From contig NZ_JACHKZ010000002.1 of the NCBI RefSeq assembly GCF_014207855.1, forward strand, positions 186,001 through 250,000: DNA of 64,000 bases. Reading direction: 5' to 3'. Position 1 is the stretch's first letter, and each line of letters starts with the position of its first letter. Source of the stretch: Comamonas odontotermitis (GTDB lineage Bacteria; Pseudomonadota; Gammaproteobacteria; Burkholderiales; Burkholderiaceae_C). Positions 8,572 through 17,629 of this stretch are shown here, one piece after another. A program made the translations under genes and the position numbers. The notes under the pieces are model-generated. The model did not search any database and had not been told where the DNA came from. It saw only the letters and a program-made list of their open reading frames with translations.

Positions 8572-11500
8572 CTATGCGCCTTTCGCGCTCTCCGCAGCTC
8601 CAGACGGCATGTCGCGTACATGGATATCCATCTGCGGAAATGCGATCGCAATACCGGCTGCCGCCAGCTTGGCGTTGATGCTGCGGTTGAGATCGTTGCG
8701 CACCTGCAACCGGTCTCCCACGGCGCCCACATACACGCGCAGCTCGAACTTCTGGCCCTGCCCTTCCAGCGCCATGAACCAGCAGTTGGGCTCTGGCTCC
8801 CGCAGCACCAGCGAGTGCTCGGCCGCAATGGACAGCAGCAGGCTCTGCACCTTTGCCGGGTCGCTGCCGTGGGCCACCCCCACGTCGATGACCAGACGTG
8901 TCACATCGTCGCTCAGCGTCCAGTTCGTCACCTGCCCGGTGATGAAGGTCTTGTTGGGAATGACGATTTCCTGGTTGTCGAAATCCAGCACCGTGGTGGC
9001 CCGGGTACGAATGCGCGTTACCGTGCCGGTGTGCTGGTTGATGGTGATGATGTCGCCCACGCGGAAAGGCCGCTCCACCAGCAGGATGAGGCCAGAGACA
9101 AAGTTGGCAAAAATCTCCTGCAAGCCAAAACCCAGGCCAACGGTGAGCGCAGCAGCCATCCACTGCAGCTGGCTCCAGCGCAGGCCCAGCAGTGTCAACG
9201 CACTCACCGTACCGGCAATGGTGATGGTGTAGCGCGCCAGCGTGGCCATGGTGTAGCGTGCAGAGCTGCTGATGCGCAGCGAGGCGGAGAATGCCACTTC
9301 CACCAGGCCCGGCAGGTTGCGCGTGAGGCTGAAGGTCAGCAGCAGGATCAGCATGCCCAGCAGCAGATCCATCAGGCTCACGGGGGCAGATCGTGTGACA
9401 CCGCCCGCCTCGGTGTTGGTGGTGTACCAGAGCACCACACCTTCAAACCGCAGCAATGCGGGCAGCACCGGCGACCAGGCGTAGACCAGGCTCAGCGCCA
9501 CCAGCACCCGCTGCAGCAGGCCCAGCAGCCGGTGGGCCTGCGTGCTCACGGTGACGAGCGCCATCTGGCTTTGTTCATCGGATGGCGCCTTGCCTGCCGC
9601 ATCCACCGCACCTTGTGTGCTGCCCGCATGCGTCTGCACGGCAGCGGCGCGCAGCCGGTTCAGCGCCAGTTGGCGCTCGCCCAGCAATAGCCAGCGCCGC
9701 AACAGGCTGACCAGCACTTCGGCTGCCGCCAGGAACACAAAGCTGCTCAGCAGCGCCTGGATGACCTCGGTGGCGGTATAGACGTAGCCCAACACGATGC
9801 CAGCAAGCGTGCCCGCCAGCACCAGCAGCACCGCCACGCTCACCACCTGGCCCCAGCGCAGGCCGGGACGCTGCTTGCGAATGCTTTGCCGCAGGTACCG
9901 GAAGGCAATCCACGCCAGACCCAGAGTGAGCACCAGCAGGCACAGCCGCCCCCAGGTGCTGATGGCTGCATCGTCATGGCTGAAGAACGCCATGCCGCCC
10001 AGCAGCTCGATGGGCACGATCAACCAGGTAGCCCGCAGCACCATCTGGCGCAGCGCCTGCACGCGCTCGCGCGGCCAGCCAAAGTGCGCCAGCGCCAGCC
10101 CGCCCGGGCGGAACAGCACATGGAGCAGGGTGACCAGAAAGACGAAATCGCTCAATTGCTCAAGCGCCTGGCCCAGCGGCTCCAGCGCCGCTGGCGCGGC
10201 AGCCGATTGCAGCAGCAGGCCCAAGGCGGCGGTGGCAAAGCTCCATGGCAAGGCGTAGAGCAGGCTCCAGCCCAGCGCAACCAAGGTCAGGCCGAAGTGG
10301 TCTTGCGAGAAATCATCGACCCGCAAGGCGATGGCCTGCAACTGGCGCAGCGCATACCGGCGCAGGCCCAGCAGCACCAGAACGCCCGCAAGAATGCCGG
10401 CATAGACCCAGAGGTTGCGAAGCATGCTGGCGCCCAGCACGCGCGCCGTGTTCCATGGCGATGCGTTCGCGCCTGAATCAACGCTCGCGCCCTCCGAGCC
10501 ACGCAGCACGGTGCGCCATTCACGCAACCATGCGCTGTCCATGGCCTGGTGGCTCGGGAACCACAGCAACTCCTTGTCCATCACCTGGCGCAGTGCGCTG
10601 CCGCTGCGCAGCGTGGCCTGCAAGGCGGCGTCGGTCTGCTCCAGCACGGCAATGCGCCGCAGCAGCAGCGGCTGCAGTTGGTCAATCAGCGCCGCCTGCT
10701 TGGTCCACAGGGCAGTGCGCTGGGCACTGCTCCCCACACCCGCTCCTGTCTGCGCACTGCCAGAGCCTGCCACCGTACCGTTGAGATTGAAGCGCCATTC
10801 ACTGGCGTTGAACAGCGAAAGGCGCAGCTCCGCCAGTTGCCGCTGCGTGGCTTTGCGCCGCGCCTGGATGGTATTGGCCGTGGGAAGCGCTACCCGCTGC
10901 TTCCACAGCCACTGCCCCACCGATGCGCTGCCACCCAGGCGCAGCCGCGCCTGTGTATCGCGCAGCGCCGAAGCCAGCTGGCCCTGGCGGTACTCATCGG
11001 CGGCCAGTGCCTGGCGCTCTTGCACCAGGCGGTTGGTGTGCTCCAGGATCTGCTCGGCAAGCCCTGTATTTTGCTGCGCCAGCTCACGAATGGCCGGTGC
11101 GGCCTCTGCCGCATTGCTTTCGGCCGCCTGGGCTTGCTGCACCTGCTGCTCCAGCTGCTGGCGGCTGCGCTCGGCAATACGCTGGTTCAGCCAGGCCACG
11201 CGCGGCGTGCGCTCCAGCAGTTCCCGGCGCTGCGTCTGCAATTGCGCATCCAGCAGGCGCTGCCGGGTCTCGATGGTGGCCTGCTCCTCCTGGCGCAGGG
11301 CGAGCTCCTGCGTGGCACGCCGGTGTTCGGCACTGCGCCGCTGCTGGCGCGCCTGGGTCAGCGCAGGCGATTCGCCGGGCTCTGCGGTCACAGGAAGGGC
11401 ACTGTCTTGCACCCGCTGCTGCAATGTGGCCAGATCGACGCGGCCCGTACCGGGCTGCGCCACCAGATTGGCCTGTTCGGCCGCCGTTTTCTCGATGCCG

Positions 11501-11967
11501 GCCTTGAGCGTTGCAATCGCCTCGCGCTCGTCCGTGAGCAAGCGCTCCAGCACTTCCTGGCTCGCATTTGCAGGAACGCGCTCTTCCCAACGCGCCAATA
11601 TCTGGCCCAGCTCCATATCGCTCAAAGGCGCAGGCAGTGCCGGTGCTGGCGCCTGCACGCGGTTGCGCAGGCGCTCCAGCGACTGCGCCAGCGCATCGGC
11701 CTCCTGCTCAGCAGTATTGGCCGCATCCCGCTGCGCTTGAATGGCCCGCTCTTCCTCGCTGCCGCCGCTCGCCTGGCCCACGCTCAATCCGCCCAGCGAG
11801 GGCAAGGAGGCTGGCGCTGCACCCGCTGCCAAGGGCAGCAGCCATGCACACAGCGCCAGCAGCAGATACATCCCCCAGGATCGGTGAGTTGCAATGTGCG
11901 GCGGACGCAATCGGGCCGGAATCGACAAAAGGAGAGCTCGCATCGGCACAGTGTATCGGTATGCCAT
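8572..11967 (-). CDS. MscK/KefA-like mechanosensitive channel
   Basis: 1131-residue inner-membrane channel for osmotic down-shock. The order is: signal-like segment near residues 33-50, a long periplasmic Gln/Ala/Glu/Arg-rich coiled-coil region (about 60-400), several transmembrane helices from about 500 onward, then a C-terminal MscS core. The core contains the pore helix region (QWMAAALTVGLGFGLQEIFA) and the beta domain (VERPFRVGDIITIN, VIPNKTFITGQVTNW), ending in the alpha/beta domain. The size and architecture match MscK/MscM rather than small MscS (about 286 aa). Start ATG 11967; ATG 11943 (MRALLL) is an alternative. It stands alone on the minus strand. Confidence 0.92.
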   Translation of the reverse strand: MAYRYTVPMRALLLSIPARLRPPHIATHRSWGMYLLLALCAWLLPLAAGAAPASLPSLGGLSVGQASGGSEEERAIQAQRDAANTAEQEADALAQSLERLRNRVQAPAPALPAPLSDMELGQILARWEERVPANASQEVLERLLTDEREAIATLKAGIEKTAAEQANLVAQPGTGRVDLATLQQRVQDSALPVTAEPGESPALTQARQQRRSAEHRRATQELALRQEEQATIETRQRLLDAQLQTQRRELLERTPRVAWLNQRIAERSRQQLEQQVQQAQAAESNAAEAAPAIRELAQQNTGLAEQILEHTNRLVQERQALAADEYRQGQLASALRDTQARLRLGGSASVGQWLWKQRVALPTANTIQARRKATQRQLAELRLSLFNASEWRFNLNGTVAGSGSAQTGAGVGSSAQRTALWTKQAALIDQLQPLLLRRIAVLEQTDAALQATLRSGSALRQVMDKELLWFPSHQAMDSAWLREWRTVLRGSEGASVDSGANASPWNTARVLGASMLRNLWVYAGILAGVLVLLGLRRYALRQLQAIALRVDDFSQDHFGLTLVALGWSLLYALPWSFATAALGLLLQSAAAPAALEPLGQALEQLSDFVFLVTLLHVLFRPGGLALAHFGWPRERVQALRQMVLRATWLIVPIELLGGMAFFSHDDAAISTWGRLCLLVLTLGLAWIAFRYLRQSIRKQRPGLRWGQVVSVAVLLVLAGTLAGIVLGYVYTATEVIQALLSSFVFLAAAEVLVSLLRRWLLLGERQLALNRLRAAAVQTHAGSTQGAVDAAGKAPSDEQSQMALVTVSTQAHRLLGLLQRVLVALSLVYAWSPVLPALLRFEGVVLWYTTNTEAGGVTRSAPVSLMDLLLGMLILLLTFSLTRNLPGLVEVAFSASLRISSSARYTMATLARYTITIAGTVSALTLLGLRWSQLQWMAAALTVGLGFGLQEIFANFVSGLILLVERPFRVGDIITINQHTGTVTRIRTRATTVLDFDNQEIVIPNKTFITGQVTNWTLSDDVTRLVIDVGVAHGSDPAKVQSLLLSIAAEHSLVLREPEPNCWFMALEGQGQKFELRVYVGAVGDRLQVRNDLNRSINAKLAAAGIAIAFPQMDIHVRDMPSGAAESAKGA

Positions 11968-12214
11968 GGGCCCTTCGCTATGGATTCAAGAGCTGTGTGC
12001 GCTTGATATTCAATGAATTCAACTGCCTTTTTATCCAAATCGGCTTGTCATGCAGGCAAACAGCTATGAAATTGGAAGCAATCCCAAAGAATGTGTAATT
12101 TTCCCGGAAAATCAATGAATTGAAACATCTTCCACCGGCAGCGAGGATGCGTGTAATTGCTATTTTGTCCCTGGCGGGACGGGCAACGCGCCGCAGCATT
12201 TGCACAATGCCGGC

Positions 12215-12985
12215 ATGAGCCTGATCGACCTCCACCACGCCCACGCCACCCTTGAGGACCATGGCGTTGCCACCCTCACCTTCCGCAATGCGGGCAGCCT
12301 CAACATTCTGTCATCCCCAGTGCTGACCGATCTGGCCCAGGCCTTCGACGCGCTCTCCAAAGATGAGCGGATCCGCGTGCTGGTGCTGCGTGGCAGCGGT
12401 GACAAAGCCTTTGTCGCAGGCGCCGACATCAAGGAGATGCGCGGCCTGAATGCGGACAACGCGGCCGCCTTCATCACGCGCCTGCGTACCGTGTGCGAGG
12501 CAGCGCGCCAGTTCCCCACCCCCGTCATCGCCCGCCTGCCAGGATGGACGCTGGGTGGCGGGCTGGAGCTGGCCTGTGCATGCGACATCCGCATTGCCAG
12601 CAACCGCGTGCAGTGCGGCATGCCCGAGGTGAAGGTGGGCATTCCTTCCGTCATCCACGCCGCGTTGCTGCCCCGCCTGATTGGCGCAGCCCGCGCGCAA
12701 TGGCTGCTGCTGACGGGCGACAACATCGACGCTGCGCAGTCCCTGCAGTGGGGCCTGCTCGACCATGTGGTGGCCCCCGATCGCCTGGACGAAGAAGTGG
12801 AGCGCCTTGCCAAGCAGTTGGCCGGATATGGCCCGCAGGCCCTGCGCCAGCAAAAGCGCATGCTGCGCGCCTGGGAAAAGCAGTCCATCGACGCGGCCAT
12901 TGACGAGAGCGTGCAGGAGTTTGCCAATGCCTTCAAGACCGGCGAGCCCCAGACCTACATGGCCAGCTTTGGCGCCAAACATTAG
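12215..12985 (+). CDS. Enoyl-CoA hydratase/isomerase family protein
   Basis: 256-residue crotonase-fold enzyme from ATG 12215. The oxyanion-hole segment AFVAGADIKEM and a second oxyanion-hole glycine segment (LGGGLELACACDIRIA) are present. The Glu corresponding to E144 of rat hydratase is in MPEVKVGIP. The second catalytic Glu (E164 region) appears replaced by Gln/Ala in the segment ARAQWLLLTGDNID, so simple syn-hydration is not assured and isomerase, lyase or hydrolase activity is possible. A hairpin terminator follows and then a Bug-type binding protein gene, so co-transcription with that gene is uncertain. Confidence 0.85.
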   Translation: MSLIDLHHAHATLEDHGVATLTFRNAGSLNILSSPVLTDLAQAFDALSKDERIRVLVLRGSGDKAFVAGADIKEMRGLNADNAAAFITRLRTVCEAARQFPTPVIARLPGWTLGGGLELACACDIRIASNRVQCGMPEVKVGIPSVIHAALLPRLIGAARAQWLLLTGDNIDAAQSLQWGLLDHVVAPDRLDEEVERLAKQLAGYGPQALRQQKRMLRAWEKQSIDAAIDESVQEFANAFKTGEPQTYMASFGAKH

Positions 12986-13063
12986 CGTCAGATACCGCAC
13001 TAACGCAAATACCGATTGCGTATCCAGCTATTTAAATAATAGCATTTCAACACCATCACCATC

Positions 13064-13097
13064 AAAACCTGCACGGCCCATTGCCGCGCAGGTTTTT
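13064..13097 (+). terminator. Intrinsic terminator after enoyl-CoA hydratase gene
   Basis: AAACCTGC (13065-13072) pairs with GCAGGTTT (13088-13095), an inner GGC/GCC pair extends the stem, and a five-T run follows. It lies between the hydratase gene and the Bug gene and would limit read-through. Confidence 0.7.
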
Positions 13098-13118
13098 GCT
13101 TTCATCACAGGAGCATTC

Positions 13119-14099
13119 ATGCAACGCCGCCAATTTCTCTCCCTCTCCGCGATCAGCGCCATCAGTGCAAGCGCAGCGCCTGGTCTTGTGCGGGCAGCCG
13201 ATGCCTACCCCGCCAAGCCGATTCGGGTTGTCATTCCCTACGCCGCAGGCGGCGTGACCGACAGCGTCGGCCGAAAGCTGTGCGAAAACCTGGGTAAGGC
13301 CCTGGGTCAGGCCCTGGTGGTGGACAACAAGGCTGGCGCTGGCGGCACGCTGGGCATGGGCGACGTGGCCCGTGCAACTGCCGATGGCTACACCCTGGCG
13401 CTATCGGCCATCAGCCCGCTCACCTTGTCGCCACACCTGATGAAGCTGCCCTATGACCCGGCCACCTCGATCGCCGCAGTGGCGCCGATGATGTACTCCC
13501 CCGTCTATGTGCTGGCCACGCCTGCCTTTAGCGGCAAAAGCTGGGAAGATCTGATTGCCCAGGCCAAGGCCAAACCGGAAACCATTCGTTTCGCCACCTC
13601 GGGCATCGGATCGGTGGGGCACATCATGCTTGAGCAGATCCAGGCCAAGACCGGGGCAAAAATGATCCATGTCCCCTACAAAGGCGTGGGCCAGACCGTG
13701 AACGATGCCGTGGGCGGCCACTTCGAGATCATGCTGGGCAATCCCTTCGGCACCATCAACGGCCTGCTCCAGCAGGGCACGCTGCGCCTGCTGGCCACCA
13801 CCGGGCCGCAGCGCGCGCCCAACCAACCCCAGGCCAAGACGCTGGCAGAACTTGGCGTCCCCGAAGCCAACCTGACATCGCTGTTCGGCTTCATGGCTCC
13901 GGGCAAGACCCCGCCTGCCATCATCGCCCAGCTTGCCAAGGCGATACAGACCCAGCTCGATGAACCCGGCATTCAGGAGCTGATGCGTAGCACCGACAAC
14001 GTGCCGCTCAAGATGAGTCCCACCGAATTCGCCGAGCTGCTGCGCAAGGAAAGCGCAGCCAATGCGAAGATCATTGCGCAGGCTGGAATCAAATTGTAA
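13119..14099 (+). CDS. Bug/TctC family tripartite tricarboxylate transporter substrate-binding protein
   Basis: 326-residue periplasmic receptor with a twin-arginine-like or Sec leader (MQRRQFLSLSAISAISASAA) cleaved before ADAYPAKP. Family motifs: PIRVVIPYAAGGVTDSVGR near the N-terminus, KAGAGGTLG, ATADGYTL, and MIHVPYKGVGQTVNDAVGG in the middle. ATG 13119 follows GGAG (13110-13113). No TctA or TctB membrane genes are nearby, so it is an orphan receptor. Its ligand is probably a carboxylate, but nothing here identifies it. Confidence 0.92.
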   Translation: MQRRQFLSLSAISAISASAAPGLVRAADAYPAKPIRVVIPYAAGGVTDSVGRKLCENLGKALGQALVVDNKAGAGGTLGMGDVARATADGYTLALSAISPLTLSPHLMKLPYDPATSIAAVAPMMYSPVYVLATPAFSGKSWEDLIAQAKAKPETIRFATSGIGSVGHIMLEQIQAKTGAKMIHVPYKGVGQTVNDAVGGHFEIMLGNPFGTINGLLQQGTLRLLATTGPQRAPNQPQAKTLAELGVPEANLTSLFGFMAPGKTPPAIIAQLAKAIQTQLDEPGIQELMRSTDNVPLKMSPTEFAELLRKESAANAKIIAQAGIKL

Positions 14100-14203
14100 C
14101 GAATTTCTTTTACTGCAAACGACCTTTGCCAACAGCGAAACAATGTCAACAAAGCCTATTTCCCTATAGTATTTAGAAAATAACTATTTATTCTTAACAT
14201 TTG

Positions 14204-14249
14204 ATTGATAGAATTGACTCGCTCGCTTGGAGTGATTTAATCTATCAAT
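14204..14249 (+). promoter_or_regulatory. Inverted repeat and possible promoter before the exopolysaccharide operon
   Basis: ATTGATAG (14204-14211) and CTATCAAT (14242-14249) form a perfect 8-bp inverted repeat in an AT-rich stretch that contrasts with the GC-rich surroundings. Between them TTGACT (14214-14219) could be a -35 box, with TAATCT (14238-14243) as a weak -10 box at 18 bp spacing. The repeat could be an operator or an RNA stem. If the promoter is real, initiation is almost at the GTG start, which is odd. Confidence 0.35.
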
Positions 14250-14252
14250 ACC

Positions 14253-15686
14253 GTGTTGAAACATAAAGCAACAAAATTCATAGTAGGTAAAGCCTTGGCG
14301 TTTGCCATGGGCACCCTGCCGGTATTGGCCCATGCCCAGCCTTGGGCCATGGACAGAAGCGATGGCTGGCTGGGGTGGGTGCTGGCTCTGTGCCTGGTGG
14401 CATTGATCGTGATCGTGGCGCTGGAGGCGCTGTATACCTTCCGGCACTACGCTTTCACCCTCAACCGCCTGTTTGCACGCCAGCGCCCCATCTACGCAGG
14501 AATCGAGCAGGCCAACTGGCCGCATATCACCGTTTTCATTGCAGCGCACAACGAAGAGGCCGTCATCTCCGGCTGCATTGAGGCGCTGTTGAATGTGGAT
14601 TACCCACGCGACCGCCTGACCATCATGCCGGTCAATGACCGCTCCACCGACGGAACGCGCCAGATCATCGATAGCTACGCGGACCGCAACCCCGGCCGCC
14701 TGCAGCTTTTCCACCGCCAGGACGGCCCTCCCGGCAAGGCTGCTGCTCTGGCAGATGCCACCAACATCGTGCAAGCCCAAGGCCAATCCGAGCTGATCGT
14801 GATCTTTGATGCCGACTACCTACCCGGCAAGAAGATCATCAAGCAACTGGTCGCCCCATTTCTGGACCCCGAAATTGGCGCAGTGATGGGCCGCGTGGTG
14901 CCGCAGAATGCTGGCGTCAACCTGCTGACGCGACTGCTCGACCTGGAGCGCTCTGGCGGCTACCAGGTGGACCAGCAGGCACGCTACAACATTGGCGCGG
15001 TTGCGCAGTATGGCGGCACCGTGGGCGGCATTCGCTTGAGCGCACTGAAAGAAGTGGGAGGCTGGACGCCCAACGTGCTGGCTGAGGACACGGACCTCAC
15101 CTACCGCCTGCTGCTCAAAGGCTGGCAGACCGCCTACCTGGGCTATGCCGAATGCTATGAAGAGGTACCCGAGAGCTGGGCCGTGCGCTTTCGCCAGATT
15201 GGCCGCTGGGCCAAGGGCCACAACCAGGTGCTGGCCAAGTTCTGGCAGCAGATGGTCACCCGTAAGGGCCTGACATGGATGGAGCGCGTCGATGGCCTCG
15301 CCCTGCTCGGTGTGTTCCTGATGTCACCGGTTCTGCTGATCGGCTGGATTCTGGCATTGGTGCTGACGGTGACGGGCTATGGCATCGATGCCAACGTCAA
15401 CATTGCCCTGGTGATGCTGCTGGTCACCGCTGGCTTTGCCTGTGTGGGCAACTTTGCGGCCTTTTTTGAAGTGGCAGCCGCTGTGCACCTGGATGGCCAT
15501 CAGCGGCGCCTGCGCCTGCTGCCTCTGCTGCTGACCGGCTTTGTCGTGAGCATGATTGCCGTCTCCAAAGCCACGCTCGATGGACTGGTGCTTGACAGGC
15601 TCTTCAAGCGCCAGTTCAAATGGGACAAGACAGTGCGCTACCGCCAGACTTCGCCAGCGCCGATACAAGAGGTGCCGAGTGAGTGA
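14253..15686 (+). CDS. Processive family 2 glycosyltransferase (PgaC/BcsA-like polysaccharide synthase)
   Basis: Inner-membrane polymerase that probably couples sugar polymerisation to export. 477 residues from GTG 14253 (TTG 14256 is possible). Order: N-terminal helix (about 39-62), GT-A domain, and hydrophobic helices after about residue 345. Catalytic motifs of processive GT2 enzymes are intact: NDRSTDG (128-134), DADY (186-189), AEDTD (277-281, the catalytic-base region) and QIGRW (315-319, Q-x-x-R-W). There is no PilZ domain, so it resembles PgaC/HasA more than BcsA. Its end overlaps the next gene by 8 bp. With a deacetylase and a UDP-GlcNAc epimerase in the operon, an N-acetylhexosamine polymer is likely. 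Confidence 0.9.
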   Translation: MLKHKATKFIVGKALAFAMGTLPVLAHAQPWAMDRSDGWLGWVLALCLVALIVIVALEALYTFRHYAFTLNRLFARQRPIYAGIEQANWPHITVFIAAHNEEAVISGCIEALLNVDYPRDRLTIMPVNDRSTDGTRQIIDSYADRNPGRLQLFHRQDGPPGKAAALADATNIVQAQGQSELIVIFDADYLPGKKIIKQLVAPFLDPEIGAVMGRVVPQNAGVNLLTRLLDLERSGGYQVDQQARYNIGAVAQYGGTVGGIRLSALKEVGGWTPNVLAEDTDLTYRLLLKGWQTAYLGYAECYEEVPESWAVRFRQIGRWAKGHNQVLAKFWQQMVTRKGLTWMERVDGLALLGVFLMSPVLLIGWILALVLTVTGYGIDANVNIALVMLLVTAGFACVGNFAAFFEVAAAVHLDGHQRRLRLLPLLLTGFVVSMIAVSKATLDGLVLDRLFKRQFKWDKTVRYRQTSPAPIQEVPSE

Positions 15687-16632
15687 CGCTTCGCACACCT
15701 GGGTGTTTGGCGCGACATGGCTGCTGCTGACGGTATCCATCTTCTTGATTCCGCTGCTTCCAGCGCTGCGTGAGCTGTATTCGCGCAGCGATGCAGCCGC
15801 CCTGGAGATCGACCATCTCGACAATGGCCGCACCGACTATGCCGCGCTGCGCATGCTCGACCAGTTGCCTCTGCTGGAGGAGATGCCTCGCAGCGAGCAG
15901 TGGCAGCGCGACGATCGCGGGCAGATAGTGATCCCGCGCGGCCAGACCCGGTTGGAGGCCAGAACCATGCAGTCGGTGGTGCTGGGGTTCCGCGCACAGG
16001 TCAAGGCGCTGGTCTCCAACGAAACGGTGGAGCTGCAGGCCAACAGCATGGTGCTGCATGTACTGCATGCCCAAAACATCCACTGCCTGGGCCCCGTACA
16101 CCTGGCTCGGCTGAGCAGCGCTGCGCGCAATATCGTGCTGTCTCCCGGCAGCCGGTTTCAGCGCATGTCGGCTGCCTGCATCTTTACCTGGCCGCTCAAG
16201 CGTTCGCTGGGCTTTCCACTGGACAGCCTGGGCGAAGGCATGCCCTTGACCGCACTTCAGCAGCGCCATTACGGCGACCTGCACATACCGGCGGGTACCA
16301 TGGTTCAGGGCGGACTGGTAGTAACGGGCAATCTGTGGATTGAAGACATGGCGGTGGTCACCGGCCATGTCAAGGTGCATGGCAACGTGACCTTGGCCAC
16401 AGGTGCCTGCGTCAAGGGCGCGCTGTTCGCGCTTGGAGACATCCATACCCTGGGCAGCAACTATATTGAAGGCCCTTTGTGTGCAGGCAAGCACCTGCAG
16501 CTGGGGCCCAACAGTCAGATTGGCAGCAAACAAGTGCCATGCAGCGTATCTGCATGGTCCATTGCGCTGCTTGCATCCGTTCGCGTCTATGGCAGCATGT
16601 CTGCCGTACGCTCAGGTCAGGTGGTTCTATGA
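15679..16632 (+). CDS. Membrane-anchored bactofilin-like beta-helix protein
   Basis: 317 residues from GTG 15679, overlapping the synthase stop. One N-terminal membrane helix (about residues 10-30, WLLLTVSIFLIPLLPAL) precedes a region without recognisable motifs. The C-terminal third has short repeated beta-rungs (for example MVQGGLVVTGNLWIEDMAVV, then HVKVHGNVTLATGACVKGAL, then FALGDIHTLGSNYIEGPLCA). These resemble bactofilin/polymer-forming beta-helix rungs. Unlike classical bactofilins it has a transmembrane anchor. The role is not known; a scaffold or a polymer-binding part of the export complex is plausible. The stop overlaps the next start (ATGA). Confidence 0.6.
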   Translation: MSDASHTWVFGATWLLLTVSIFLIPLLPALRELYSRSDAAALEIDHLDNGRTDYAALRMLDQLPLLEEMPRSEQWQRDDRGQIVIPRGQTRLEARTMQSVVLGFRAQVKALVSNETVELQANSMVLHVLHAQNIHCLGPVHLARLSSAARNIVLSPGSRFQRMSAACIFTWPLKRSLGFPLDSLGEGMPLTALQQRHYGDLHIPAGTMVQGGLVVTGNLWIEDMAVVTGHVKVHGNVTLATGACVKGALFALGDIHTLGSNYIEGPLCAGKHLQLGPNSQIGSKQVPCSVSAWSIALLASVRVYGSMSAVRSGQVVL

Positions 16633-17615
16633 AGCCGTTGCATGCATTGTTTACCCGCACTTCCGTCGCTCTTGGCATAGCCATGGGGGCGGCAGGCATC
16701 GTCCGGGCGGCGGAGCCCCCCGCCCTCAGCGACTTTGCAACTGGCGACGGCGCCTACTACACCACGCTGGGCAGCCCGGTGGCTGACCCGTACTTCATCA
16801 ACAAAAGCTTCATCATTGCCATGCAGGCAGCCGCGCCCCTGCAGACCGAGTTTGTGCAATGGCTCAAGTGGCTGCTTCCCAAGCAACGCAAGGATGGCGG
16901 CTTTGACCGCTTCTGCCTGGAAGCTGACAAGACGTGGCACAGCTGCATGGCGGCCGATGCCGATGACTCCACGGCTGCCACCACCATCCAAATGCTGAAC
17001 ATGGCATTGCAAAGAGCATGGATCCCTGCCGACCAGCAGCCCGCGGCAAACCAGGCCATCGCCGCCAGCCAGCGTCTGCTGGCCAGCCTTCGCAATCCGC
17101 AGACCCAGCTTTACAGAGTTTTCCCCCATACCGATCTGTGCTACCTGATGGACAACGTCGAGGTGTATGAGGCCTTGCGGTCTGACGCCCGCGCCACATG
17201 GCAGGCCAACCAGTTGGCAGCAGCCATTCGCCAGCAGTTCTGGACTGGGCGGCAATGGAAACCTGCCATCCCTGAATATGCCCAGGTCCAGTTCTATCCC
17301 CATACGCTGGCCAGTGCCTATCTGTGGAACACGGGCATCCTGCCGGTCAAGGAATCGGACAGCGCAACCGTCCAGTGGCTGGCACAGCACCGCGATACCT
17401 GGCTTGCACGCAGCGGCGACCACTACGCCTGGGGACTGGTTGCCTGGAACATGCGCCACACTGCGCCCATTCAAGCCGCCTGCTGGCGGGCCTCCCTGCG
17501 CCCTTTCCAGGAGAAGATCGGCTGGACCGTTCTGGACGCCATGGTTGATCTGTCTCTGGCGCATTTGGGCATAGCCAAGCAATGCGCCAGCGCACTGCCT
17601 ATCGCAGCCCGATAA
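16629..17615 (+). CDS. Secreted alpha/alpha-toroid protein of the exopolysaccharide operon
   Basis: 328 residues, ATG 16629 overlapping the preceding stop. A Sec signal peptide (MKPLHALFTRTSVALGIAMG then AAGIVRA) predicts periplasmic location. The mature part is helical with a DADDSTAATTIQMLNMAL segment, repeated hydrophobic helices, and aromatic residues (WLKWLLP, QFWTGRQW, YAWGLVAWNM). This suggests an (alpha/alpha)6 toroid like those of GH8-type hydrolases or polysaccharide lyases. I cannot assign a catalytic pair. By position it may trim or guide the polymer, as the cellulase BcsZ does in cellulose operons. Product family unconfirmed. Confidence 0.6.
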   Translation: MKPLHALFTRTSVALGIAMGAAGIVRAAEPPALSDFATGDGAYYTTLGSPVADPYFINKSFIIAMQAAAPLQTEFVQWLKWLLPKQRKDGGFDRFCLEADKTWHSCMAADADDSTAATTIQMLNMALQRAWIPADQQPAANQAIAASQRLLASLRNPQTQLYRVFPHTDLCYLMDNVEVYEALRSDARATWQANQLAAAIRQQFWTGRQWKPAIPEYAQVQFYPHTLASAYLWNTGILPVKESDSATVQWLAQHRDTWLARSGDHYAWGLVAWNMRHTAPIQAACWRASLRPFQEKIGWTVLDAMVDLSLAHLGIAKQCASALPIAAR

Positions 17616-17629
17616 GCGCATTGCCGACA

